Assembly (NCBI RefSeq): GCF_040958095.1
Contig: NC_091156.1
Location: 23,987,729-24,051,728, forward strand
Length of the DNA: 64,000 nucleotides
From: Procambarus clarkii
Taxonomy: Eukaryota; Arthropoda; Malacostraca; Decapoda; Cambaridae
Direction of reading: 5' to 3'
Each line of letters begins with the position of its first letter. Position 1 is the first letter of the stretch. Shown one piece after another: positions 52,164-62,339 of the stretch. The position numbers and the translations under genes were made by a program. The notes beneath the pieces were generated by a model. That model worked only from the letters and a program-made list of their open reading frames with translations, made no database searches and was not told the DNA's origin.

Positions 52164-52682
52164 ATATTCTACAATATAATGTTCAAGAGAGTGCATGTTT
52201 TCTCTTTCACAAAGTTGACACATTGTGTACTCGACATTTGGGTTTTGAGAAAGTTGCCAGATACGTCTATATCCCAGGCGAATTCTGGCCACTATAACAT
52301 CACATTGCCGGGTTCTTGTTCTATTAGTCCCATATGTGAATATCTCCTCACGATATCTATCATAATATTTAATGCTACAACTTTCCGGTCTTTGTGAATT
52401 TGTTAGGTCGGTGAGATCTTCATTAGATATTTGTTTAAGTATTCTCTTTGTCACTGCTAATGAAACACCCATATAAATTTCTACCACTGGTTTTTCTACA
52501 GGCTGTCTTTGCAAGCATATCAACAGTGTTATGCCTTGAGATGCCAACATGTGATGGTATCCATAGGAATTTAATTTCAAATCTGTTTTCTTTAGCAGCT
52601 AAAACATTCATTCGAATATCACTGACTATTTTATGGGTGTCACTGCTATGTGCGTTCAATGCCAGGAGTGCACTCTGCGATA
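52164..52682 (-). pseudogene. I-like LINE RNase H end and zinc motif before the BEL insertion
   Basis: The minus-strand frames read KFLWIPSHVGISRHNTVDMLAK (RNase H end, with a D-to-N-like change at R-A-D), then VIVARIRLGYRRIWQLS and MCQLCERENMHSLEHYIV, the C2HC motif. It matches 6,690-6,900 and 37,190-37,330. The frame is cut by the BEL LTR at 52,163. Confidence 0.7.
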
Positions 52683-52935
52683 GTGGGCGGTAGTGGACCC
52701 CCTACCGACCCTGTGGGTGGTAGTGGACCCCTTACCGACCCTGTGGGCGGCAATGGACCCCTTACCGACCCTGTGGGCGGCAGTGGACCCCCTACCGACC
52801 CTGTGGGCGGCAATGGACCCCTTACCGACTCTGTGGGCGGTAGTGGACCCCCCTACTAACCCAGTCGGCGGTAGTGGACTCCTTACCGACCCTGTGGGCG
52901 GCAGTGGACCCTATATACTAATCCTGTGGGCGATA
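52683..52935 (+). repeat. 30-bp minisatellite, middle array
   Basis: About eight units of 30 bp, each with GACCCTGTGGGCGG followed by TAGTGGACCCC or CAATGGACCCC and TACC. Free of stops in two frames because 30 is divisible by three; not coding. It continues at 55,698 beyond a CR1-A insertion. Confidence 0.9.
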
Positions 52936-52944
52936 CTAAAATAA

Positions 52945-55697
52945 AAATAAATAAAATAAAATGTTTATTTAGGTAAGGTACATACATACAATAAATTTTT
53001 ACAAGGATTGTTTGACTTATAGGTAGAGCTAGTACATACAATGCCTAAAGCCACTATTACGCAAAGCGTTTCGGGCATGATAAACTTAAATGACAAGCTT
53101 AATACTAATTGAGCATAATGAGTAGAATGAAAACAAGAAATGAAAAACATAGATGAAAAAGCAGCACAAATACAATTATGTCGACAAACAGCGCTCTTTA
53201 AAAAAAAAAAAAAAAAACAGACATTGGTTGACAATAGAAGGGTATGGTAGGTTACAGGGAATTTATTAGGTATAGCTTCGTTTTTAACTTAAACTGGTTG
53301 AGAGAGGTACAGTCTTTAACATGGTTGGGAAGGTCATTCCACATTCTGGGCCCCTTGATTTGTAGTGCATTTCTAGTTTGATTAAGTCGTACTCTAGGAA
53401 TATCAAAACTGTATTTATTTCTGGTGTGGTGCTCATGGGTTCTGTTACAACCTTCTATGAAGCTTTTGAGATCAGGATTGGCATTATAGTTTAGCGTTTT
53501 ATATATGTATAATACACATGAGAGAATGTGCAGTGACTTAATGTCTAACATATTCAGAGATTTGAGTAGGGGTACCGAGTGATGTCTGGGGCCAGAGTTG
53601 GATATTGTCCTAATAGCAGCTTTGTGTTGAGTAATTAGAGGATGTAAGTGATTTTGGGTAGTAGAGCCCCAAGCACAAATACCATAGTTGAGATATGGAT
53701 AGATAAGGGAGTAATAGAGAGTCACCAGGGCAGGGCGTGGTACATAATATCTGATCTTAGAAAGAATGCCCACAGTTTTTGAAACTTTTTTAGATATATT
53801 TAGAATGTGTCCCTGGAAATTCAGCTTGTGGTCAATGAGAATGCCAAGGAATTTGCCATCTGATTTGTTACAAATTTGGGTATTGTTTATTTTGAGATTT
53901 ATTTGATTAGAGGATTTATTGCCAAACAGAATATAGAAAGTTTTGTCAATGTTAAGGGTGAGTTTGTTGGCAGTTAGCCAAAGATGGACTTTATTTAGCT
54001 CAGTATTTACTGTGGCATTTAGAGCAAGGGGGTCAGGACTGGAGTAAATGAAGGTTGTGTCGTCAGCAAATAGAATTGGTTTGAGGTGTTGGGAGGCATT
54101 TGGAAGGTCATTAATGTAGATGAGAAAGAGGAGAGGGCCAAGTATGCTGCCCTGAGGAACACCAATGTTGATGGGTAGGGTGGGAGAAATTGTATTATTC
54201 ACAGAAACATATTGGAGCCTGTCAGTAAGGTAGGATTTGAGGTATTGTAGGGAGTGTCCTCTGACTCCATAATGATGTAATTTAAGAAGAAGGTTTTGGT
54301 GGTTGACAGTATCAAAAGCTTTACGCAGGTCCACAAATAACCCAAAGGCAAGGGCTAAGTATATTGAGTTTGGCTAGATATGAGTAAAGCTGCTTATAGA
54401 TTAGTTTTTCAAAAATCTGTGAGATCACCACATTTGTGGACAGGCGTTACTCTCGCTTTTTTTTAGAATATCTGGAAAGGTTTGGAGTTTAAGTGACTTG
54501 TTGAAGAGCAAAGCAAGAGCAGGGGCTAAAGATCTGGAGGCTTTTTTGTAAATTAAAGTTGGTATCTCCTCAAGGGCACCAGACTTGGTTTTAAGGGAAA
54601 GGATTATCTCATTGACGTCAGTGGAATTAATAGGCTTTAGGTACAGAGACTGTGGATAGTTACCTGTAAGATAGTCATTAATGTCAGTACTGGAAGATGG
54701 AATATCATTTGCAAGGGATGAACCAATGGAAGAGAAGAACCTATTGAACTCAATAGCAGAATCAGAGACTGAAAGCTGACCATCGTTATTAGACAGGAGA
54801 GTCGGTTTGTTATTTAAAGACTTCTTTGATCCCAATATTTGTGAAATTGTTCTCCAAGTTTGTTTAATGTTGCTCTTTATTTGGGTAAATTTATCTTCGT
54901 AGTATTTAGTTTTGGCTCGTCTAATTATCTTAGATAGCAATAATGAGTAATTCTTTGAGAATTCTTTGGAGACAATTCCTAACCTATACTTCTTCTCAAG
55001 GTCATGTTTTTTATTAATAGATTTAAGTATTCCCTTTGTAAGCCAGGGATTGTTAAGCCTTTTGATTGTGACTTGTTCTGTAAGCATAGGACAGTGGGTA
55101 TTATAAAGGCTAAGAGTTTTTTGAAGAAAAGATTGCACTGCTAGGTTGATGTCCTCTATGTTTCCTAACTCGGACTCCCAGTTGATATTATCAGCAGCAG
55201 TTATAAAATTGTCTATAGCAGTTTCATTGTGCAGTCTAAAACGTATCTCTCTTGACTCAAGAGGTGGTTTGCTAATGTTAGTTAAGAGAAATGTGGGGTA
55301 ATGGTCTGTAGTGCTATCGGTGATTATACCTGAAGTAAGCGGAGAGGTTATGTTTGTCCAGATGTGATCTAGAGTCGTGGCAGTGCTATCAGTGATTCTA
55401 GTAGGTCTAGTGATTAAAGGTATGAGGAAGCAGGAATTCATACAGTTGAGGAAGCTAACAGCAGTAGGGTGTTCTGGCTCGCAAAGGTCAATATTAAAGT
55501 CCCCTGCGATAATTAGGTGGTTTTTGTTCAGTCTGTTATCAAGTATTAGATTTCTAAGGTTTGAGTTGAATTCGGACACATCAGTGTTAGGAATTCTATA
55601 AACTGCACCCACAGACAGGACAGACTCGGCACCCTTGACTCTGAAGCTGGCGAAGATATACTCCCGAAGCTGGCGAAGATATACTCCGAAGATATAC
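52945..55697 (-). mobile_element. CR1-A LINE copy, 5'-truncated, in the minisatellite
   Basis: 3' tail of TAAAA-type repeats (52,940-52,965), 3' UTR with the hairpin CCCGAAACGCTTTGCGTAAT on the minus strand, ORF2 remnants, and a 5' break near 55,650-55,697. Minisatellite units flank both ends. At the 5' junction GAAGCTGGCGAAGATATACT is repeated twice and GAAGATATACT a third time. Confidence 0.85.
53252..55650 (-). pseudogene. CR1-A ORF2 with internal deletion
   Basis: The first segment (to 54,425) carries the end of the endonuclease (IAGDFNIDLC, TTDHYPTFLLT), the linker (NNPWLTKGILKSINKK) and the start of the RT (PALALLFNKSLK). A frameshift at a run of T/A near 54,460 and a deletion of about 130 bp near 54,345 remove Q-Y-G-F-R and flanking residues. 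The second segment has [35 protein letters not shown] and an intact C-terminus (PRVRLNQTRN...KLYLINSL). Apart from these breaks it is the best-preserved CR1-A RT in the window. Confidence 0.8.
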
Positions 55698-55990
55698 TGG
55701 ACCCTATACTCATCCTGTGGGCGGCAATGGACGACATACACATCCAGTGGGTGTTATTGCACCCCATACCCATTCTATGGGTGGTTTGAGTCCCATACCC
55801 ATCCTGTGGGTGGTAGTGGACGCCATCCACATCCAGTGGATGGTATTGGACCCCATGCATACCCTCTCTGTGGGTGGATGTGTTCCCCCATACCCATCCT
55901 GCAGGTGGATGTGAACCCCCCCCCCATACCCATCTTGTGGGTGGTATTGGACCCCTTACCCACCTAACAGGTGGTAGTGGACAATATACT
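55698..55990 (+). repeat. 30-bp minisatellite, diverged edge array
   Basis: About ten diverged units with CCATACCCATCCTGTGGGTGG, GTAGTGGAC and variants. They are closest of all arrays to the I-like LINE 3' UTR motif at 6,299-6,333 (CCCATACCCATCTTGTGGGC). Confidence 0.85.
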
Positions 55991-56520
55991 CATCCTATAG
56001 TTGGTATGGTAGACATCATACCATCTTGTTTGCAGTAGTTTACCCCATTGACATTCCAACGTAACATCGTTTTCTGTTAGCGTTCCTACAAAACATTCTT
56101 TAAAGATTTTTAAATCACAAACAATGGTATATAATATTGATTGGTGAAGCACTGTTATTCTATGTAATAATTTATAGTGCTTATTATAATTTACTAAGAA
56201 CAACTAATATTTCTCAAAACAAAACTACGAGCCTTCAATAGGATGTTGCTGATCTGTAATATTCTAAGAGCATGGACAATAGTAGGTAAGTTTCACAACC
56301 CATGTGGGACCTGAAAACTACAATTTTCATTATAATTGAATCAATCACGACTATTCTGCTATCTACGTTGATGGACGGGTACTGTGAGACGTAAATTGGT
56401 ACGTGAGGAAGAGTTTGGGCCTTGGAAAAAAAGGTAACTGGGAATATATCACATATATACTAATTCACATTCAACATATTGACTTTAAGCATTAAGTCTT
56501 ATATGTGCTGTCTTGTGTGA
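55991..56520. other. AT-rich stretch between opposite minisatellite arrays
   Basis: No gene is seen. The first 60 bp contain decayed minisatellite units; the rest is unique AT-rich sequence. Confidence 0.55.
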
Positions 56521-59500
56521 AAACGGTTGGGGCTCCACCACCACCCACGGGACCGGTAAGGGCTCCACCATCTCCCACGGGACGAGTATGGGCTCCACCA
56601 CCACACACGGGACGGGTATGGGCTCCACCATCACCCACGGGACGGGTATGGGCTCCACCGCCACCCACGGGACGAATATCGGCTCCACCACCACCCACGG
56701 GACAGGTATGGGCTCCACCATCACCCACGGGACAGGTATGGGCTCCACCACCGCCCACGGGATGGGTATGGGCTACACCTCCGCCCACAAGAAGGATATG
56801 GGCTCCACCGCCGCCCCACAGAATGGGTGTGGACTTCACCACCGCCCACGTCACAAGTATGGGCTCCACCACCGCCCACGGGACAGGTATTAGCTCCACC
56901 ACCACCCACGGGACGGGTATGGGCTCCACCACCACCCACGGGACGGGTATGGGCTCCACCACCACCCACGGCACAGATATGGGCTCCACCATCACCCACG
57001 GGACGGATATGGGCTCTACCACCACCCACGGGACGAATATCAGCTCCACCATCACCCACGGGACGGGTATGGGCTCCACCACCACCCACGGGATGGGTAT
57101 GGGCTCCACCACCACCCACGGGACGGATATGGGCTCCACCACCACCCACGGGACGGATATGGGCTCCACCACCGCCCACGGGACGGGTATGGGCTCCACC
57201 ATCACCCACGGGACGGGTATGGGCTCCACCATCACCCACGGGACGGGTATGGGGCTCCACCATCACCCACGGGACGAGTATGGGCTCCACCACCACCCAC
57301 GGGACGGGTATGGGCTCCACCACCGCCCACGGGACGGGTATGGGCTCCACCATCACCCACGGGACGGGTATGGGCTCCACCACCACCCACGGGACGGGTA
57401 TGGGCTCCATCATCACCCACGGGACGAGTATGGGCTCCACCACCACCCACGGGACGAATATGGGCTCCATCTCCACCCATGGGACGGGTATGGGCTCCAC
57501 CATCACAAATGGGACGGTTCTGGGCTCCACCATCACCCACGAGACGGGAATGGGCTCCACCATCACCCACGGGACGGGTATGGGCTCCACCACCACCCAC
57601 GGGACGGGTATGGGCTCCACCATCACCCACGGGACGAATATCGGCTCCACCATCACCCACGGGACGAGTATGGGCTCCACCACCACCCACGGGACGAATA
57701 TGGGCTCCATCTCCACCCATGGGACGGGTATGGGCTCCACCATCACAAATGGGACGGTTCTGGGCTCCACCATCACCCACGAGACGGGTATGGGCTCCAC
57801 CATCACCCACGGGACGGGTATGGGCTCCACCACCACCCACGGGACGGATATGGGCTCCACCACCACCCACGGGATGGGTATGGGCTCCACCATCACCCAC
57901 GGGACGGGTATGGGCTCCACCACCGCCCACGGGACGGGTATGGGTTCCACCACCACCCACGGGACGAATATGGGCTCCATCTCCACCCATGGGACGGGTA
58001 TGGGCTCAACCATCACCCATGGGACGGGTATGGGCTCCACCATCACCCACAGGACAAGTATGGGCTCCACCACCGCACACGGGACGGGTATGGGCTCCCC
58101 TACCACCCACGGGACTGATATGGACTCCACCATCACCCACGGGACGGGTATGGGCTCCACCATCACCCACGGGACGGGTATGGGCTCCCACCATCACCCA
58201 CGGGATGGGTACAAGCTCCACCACCTCCCACTGGACGGGTATGGGCTCCGCCACCCCCACGGGACGGGTATGGGCTGCACCATCACCCACGGGACGAGTA
58301 TGGGCTCCTCCACCGCACACGGGACGGTTATGGCCGCCACCACCACCCACGGGACGGATATGGGCTCCACCATCTCCCACGGGACGGGTATGGGCTCCAC
58401 CACCACCCACGGGACGGGTATGGGCTCCACCATCACCCACGGGACGGGTATGGGCTCCACCATCACCCACGGTATGAATATCGGCTCCACCATCACCCAC
58501 GGGACGGGTATGGGCTCCACCACCGCCCATGGGACGGGTATGGGCTCCACCATCACCAACGGGACGAGTATGGGCTCCACCTCCGCCCACGGGACGGGTA
58601 TGGGCCCCACCACCACCCACGGGACGGGTATGGGCTCCACCATCTCCCACGGGACGGGTATGGGCTCCACCACCACCCACGGGACGGGTATGGGCTCCAC
58701 CACCACCCACGGGAAGGGTATGGGCTCCACCACCGCCCACGGGACGGGTATGGGCTCCACCATCACCCACGGGACGGGTATGGGCTCCACCATCTCCCAC
58801 GGGACGGGTATGGGCTCCACCACCACCCACGGGACGGGTATGGGCTCCACCATCACCCACGGGACGGGTATGGGCTCCACCATCACCCACGGGACGGATA
58901 TGGGCTCCACCATCTCCCACGGGACGGGTATGGGCTCCACCACCGCCCATGGGACAGGTATGGGCTCCATCATCACCAACGGGACGAGTATGGGCTCCAC
59001 CACCGCCCACAGGACGGGTATGGGCTCCACCACCACCTACGGGACGGGTATGGGCTCCACCATCTCCCACGGGACGGGTATGGGCTCCACCACCACTCAC
59101 GGGACGGGTATGGGCTCCACTACCACCCACGGGACGGGCATGGGCTCCACCATCTCCCACGGGACGGGTATGGGCTCCACCACCACCCACGGGAAGGGTA
59201 TGGACTCCACCACCGCCCACGGGACGGGTATGGGCTCCAAAACAGCCCACGGGACGAATATCGGCTCCACCACCTCCCACGGGACGGGTATGGGCTCCAC
59301 CACCGCCCACGGGACGGGTATGGGCTCCACCACCGCCCACGGGACGAGTATGGGCTCCACCATCCCCCACGGGACGGGTATGGGCTCCCACCATCACCCA
59401 CGGGACGGGTATGGGCTCCACCACCTCCCACGGGACGGGTATGGGCTCCACCACCCCCACGGGACGGGTATGGGTTGCACCATCACCCACGGGACGAGTA

Positions 59501-60020
59501 TGGGCTCCACCACTGCACACGGGACGGTTATGGGCGCCACCACCACCCACGGGACGGATATGGGCTCCACCACCACCCACGGGACGGATATGGACTTCAC
59601 TATCACCCACGGGACGGGTATGGGCTCCACCACCGCCCATGGGACGGGTATGGGCTCCACCATCACCCACGGGACGGGTGTGGGCTCCACCATCACCCAC
59701 GGGACGGATATGGGCTCCACCACCACCCACGGGATGAATATCGGCTCCACCATCACCCACGGGACGGGTATGGGCTCCACCACCGCCCATGGGACGGGTA
59801 TAGGCTCCACCATCACCCACGGGACGGGTATGGGCTCCACCATCACCCACGGGACGGATATGGGCTCCACCATCTCCCACGGGACGGGTATGGGCTCCAC
59901 CACCACCCACGGGACGGGTATGGGCTCCACCATCACCCACGGGACGGGTATGGGCTCCACCACCATCCACGGGACGGGTATGGGCTCCATCACCACCCAC
60001 GGGATGAGTATAGGGTCCAT
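56521..60020 (-). repeat. Large 30-bp minisatellite, about 116 copies, inverted orientation
   Basis: Monomers read GGGACGGGTATGGGCTCC then ACCACCACCCAC on the plus strand; the reverse complement (GTGGGTGGTGGTGGAGCCCA then TACCCGTCCC) aligns with the units at 52,683-52,935 and 55,698-55,990. Higher-order structure: a five-unit block at 57,421-57,548 recurs exactly 240 bp later, and a distinctive block at 58,181-58,335 recurs exactly 1,200 bp later. Very long stop-free frames on both strands follow from the unit length being a multiple of three and the near absence of T/A-rich codons; I do not annotate them as genes. Confidence 0.95.
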
Positions 60021-60624
60021 AATAAATGACTCCATCAAGCCATGGGAGCAGCAGGTATCCCGTCATGCCGTTACGGTGGTTGGCGGGTGACTGAGTAACT
60101 GTGACACCGGGTTGGCTGTGATCCTCCTCATCCTCTGCTGCTGGGTTGCTGCCATTTTCCTCATTATTACATTTTGTATTTCTTATATTTATTTATCTGC
60201 AAATATTATTCACTCCATATCTTTTCTGCAATCAAAATGGAATTAATAAATTTAAACCATGTTAAAAATACTTTGATTTGACCTATTGAGTTAAACAAAA
60301 AACCTTCCATGTTTGTGTAATTTGCGGTTGGAAACTAAAAGTGAAGTCGAATCACAAAAAAGTAAATGTTGCCACAATATTTGATGAACCTTTTATGGTT
60401 TAGTAAATTTTAAACCTAAAACTTCCTCGATAAGTTGTTATCAGCAGTAAACTCATCCTTATGTTGGAAAAACTAGCATTAGAAACTAATATTAATGTAG
60501 GTGTGAGTTAGGATAGTAATATGTGTGATTATCAGGTGGTACTGTTCGGCAAGCTTGGAGCGTTGAGCTTCCTGGAGAGCCAGTGGTCCGTCCAGGTCGG
60601 CTCAGTACCCGCGCTCGGGTGATC
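60021..60624. other. Unassigned stretch between minisatellite and L2 5' arrays
   Basis: The first 100 bp are GC-balanced unique sequence (TGGTTGGCGGGTGACTGAGT), then AT-rich sequence to about 60,540. No gene is seen. The last 60-80 bp may be the start of the L2 5' UTR. Confidence 0.45.
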
Positions 60625-61045
60625 TCACTCGCGTGTGTTGATGTCCTGGGTGTTGGTGACGTGTGTTGATCTTACTCGCGCCTGTTGACGTCCTGGGTGT
60701 TGGTGACGTGTGTTGATCTTACTCGCGCGTGTTGACGTCCTGGGTGTTGGCGACGTGTGTTGATCTTACTCGCGCGTGTTGACGTCCTGGGTGTTGGTGA
60801 CGTGTGTTGATCTTACTCGCGCGTGTTGACGTCCTGGGTGTTGGTGACATGTGTTGATCTTACTCGCGCGTTTTGACGTCCTGGGTGTTGGTGACGTGTG
60901 TTGATCTTACCTCGCGCGTGTTGACGTCCTGGGTGTTGGTGACGTGTGATCTTACTCGCGCGTGTTGAGTCTTGGGTGTTGGTGACGTGCGTTGATCTTA
61001 CTCGCGCCTGTTGACGTACTGTGTGTTACACTCGCTCGCGCCTGT
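60625..61045 (+). repeat. 47-bp tandem array upstream of L2 ORF1
   Basis: Eight to nine units of about 47 bp, each with GTTGACGTCCTGGGTGTTGG, TGACGTGTGTTGATCTTA and CTCGCGCG. Each unit has two TGACG motifs resembling ATF/CREB half-sites (family knowledge). It could form a monomer-type 5' UTR promoter for the L2 element. The link is by position only. Confidence 0.75.
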
Positions 61046-61253
61046 TGACTTACTCGCATGTCTTGTCTTCCGTCCATGAATTTAATTAAGTTTGGTGTAC
61101 AAATTGAGATGTTGTAGATAGTGCTTGTACAATTTAACTGATAATATCACTACGCTTCTCAAGGCAAGAAGATTGACTGATCAAGAAGGAGCCCTTATTC
61201 TAAAGGTAAAGTCTCTTCTTAACTTTTGGGTAGATCTAGGAGTTAAAGTGTTA

Positions 61254-61396
61254 AGGTATGCCCTGGTGCGTCAAGGTATGCCCTGGTGCGTCAAGGTATG
61301 TCCTGGTGCATCAAGGTATGCCCTGGTGCGTCAAGGTATGTCCTGGTGCATCAAGGTATGCCCTGGTGCGTCAAGGTATGTCCTGATGCATCAAGG
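61254..61396 (+). repeat. 20-bp tandem array upstream of L2 ORF1
   Basis: About seven units of AAGGTATGCCCTGGTGCGTC, alternating with AAGGTATGTCCTGGTGCATC, giving a 40-bp double period. It lies 80 bp before the ORF1 start. Confidence 0.9.
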
Positions 61397-61476
61397 TATA
61401 TAATTCACCAGGTGAATTCACAGTGAGAGGTTGTGTTAACCGGAGCTCCTGAGTGTTGTTATATTATCATTGCAAT

Positions 61477-62328
61477 ATGGAAGTTGTAGTTAAGGACCTG
61501 GTGACTCTAGTGGGAGCCCTGAGGACAGAGTTGGACTTTCTGCGGGAGGAGGTGCGTCAGCTGAAAGAACAACGAGAAGTAACGAAGGAGGAGACCAGCA
61601 GTAAAGGGACCTCGTCTTGGAGAGTTGTGAAAGACAGGGGCCTTAAGAAGACTTTGATAAAGCCGCCTTCAAACGCCATAGCAACTTCTAATTCATTTGA
61701 CGTTTTGGAGGACGAGTGCTGTGGAGAGACTGTGGATCGCGCAAAAGGGAAAGCAACGAAGAGAAAGGAAGCGCAGGCCCCTCAGAAAGTAAAGGAAGTA
61801 CCTAAGCAAACATTAGTTGTGGGAGATTCCCAGATAAGGTATTTGGATAGAACGTTTTGTGCTAGAGATAGGGGGAACAGGTTAAGGGTTTGCTATCCCG
61901 GAGCTGGCATTGGTGATATTATAAACAACATGAATGATATTATGGCTGGTAATGGGAACAATCCCATTATTTGCATTAGCGTGGGAGGAAATGATGTTGG
62001 TCGAGTTAGGAGTGAGGAACTGATTCAGAGGTATAAAACAGCCATAGAGTTAGTTAGGAGCAAGGGAGGAATCCCGATCATATGTGGCATTCTTCCAAGA
62101 AAGGGAGTGGGAAATGAATGGATATCGAGGGCACTTGGTGTCAATTGCCGGCTGGAAAGATATTGCAAATCAAATGCAATATCTTTCATAGACAACTGGG
62201 AACACTTCTATGGAAGAAATGAAATGTATGCTCGTGATGGGGTGCATCTATCGAGAGCTGGGGTTGTTGCTGTTGCGAACTCGTTAGAAGAAGTGGTTAG
62301 AGGTGTTTGTTTGGGTTTAAACTGTTAG
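61477..62328 (+). CDS. L2 ORF1: coiled coil plus SGNH esterase domain
   Basis: The start at 61,477 (MEVVVKDLVTLVGALRTELD) opens directly on a coiled coil (residues about 5-40). Next is a Lys-rich linker (about 45-112) and an SGNH domain: GDSQIR with Ser118, PGAG with Gly142, VGGNDV with Asn172 and RDGVHLS with Asp254/His257. CR1/L2-type LINEs are known to encode such esterase ORF1 proteins; coiled coil and domain probably form an RNA-binding or lipid-acting oligomer. An in-frame ATG at 61,453 would add eight residues. The stop is followed 11 nt later by the ORF2 ATG in another frame, favouring reinitiation. Confidence 0.85.
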   Translation: MEVVVKDLVTLVGALRTELDFLREEVRQLKEQREVTKEETSSKGTSSWRVVKDRGLKKTLIKPPSNAIATSNSFDVLEDECCGETVDRAKGKATKRKEAQAPQKVKEVPKQTLVVGDSQIRYLDRTFCARDRGNRLRVCYPGAGIGDIINNMNDIMAGNGNNPIICISVGGNDVGRVRSEELIQRYKTAIELVRSKGGIPIICGILPRKGVGNEWISRALGVNCRLERYCKSNAISFIDNWEHFYGRNEMYARDGVHLSRAGVVAVANSLEEVVRGVCLGLNC

Positions 62329-62339
62329 TAGACAGAGGT

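Larger units (their letters stand above)
41131..52682 (-). mobile_element. I-like LINE split by a BEL/Pao element
   Basis: Minus-strand RNase H and zinc-motif coding (52,682-52,164) continues at 41,784-41,640 beyond the BEL insertion. A 3' UTR follows, with a purine/pyrimidine dinucleotide tract (about 41,445-41,517) and an A-rich tail (41,131-41,153). Both outer ends abut the same minisatellite family, so the LINE inserted into an existing array. It is strongly 5'-truncated. Confidence 0.7.

Noticed and set aside
55546-55860. Start of the CR1-A ORF2 frame extending into the minisatellite (to 55,741)
   Set aside because: The first 26 codons are array sequence and junction duplication, not part of ORF2.
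56521-60020. CRISPR-like regular repetition
   Set aside because: Units are head-to-tail without unique spacers, and the genome is eukaryotic.
56505-60090. Stop-free frames up to 1,087 codons on both strands across the 30-bp array
   Set aside because: Frame openness follows from a 30-bp period and GC-rich units; several frames on both strands are open at once, and no conserved domain is present. Treated as a minisatellite, not genes.
61125-61403. 92-codon ORF with repeated VRQGMPWC
   Set aside because: Translation of the 20-bp tandem array; lies in the putative 5' UTR of the L2 element.
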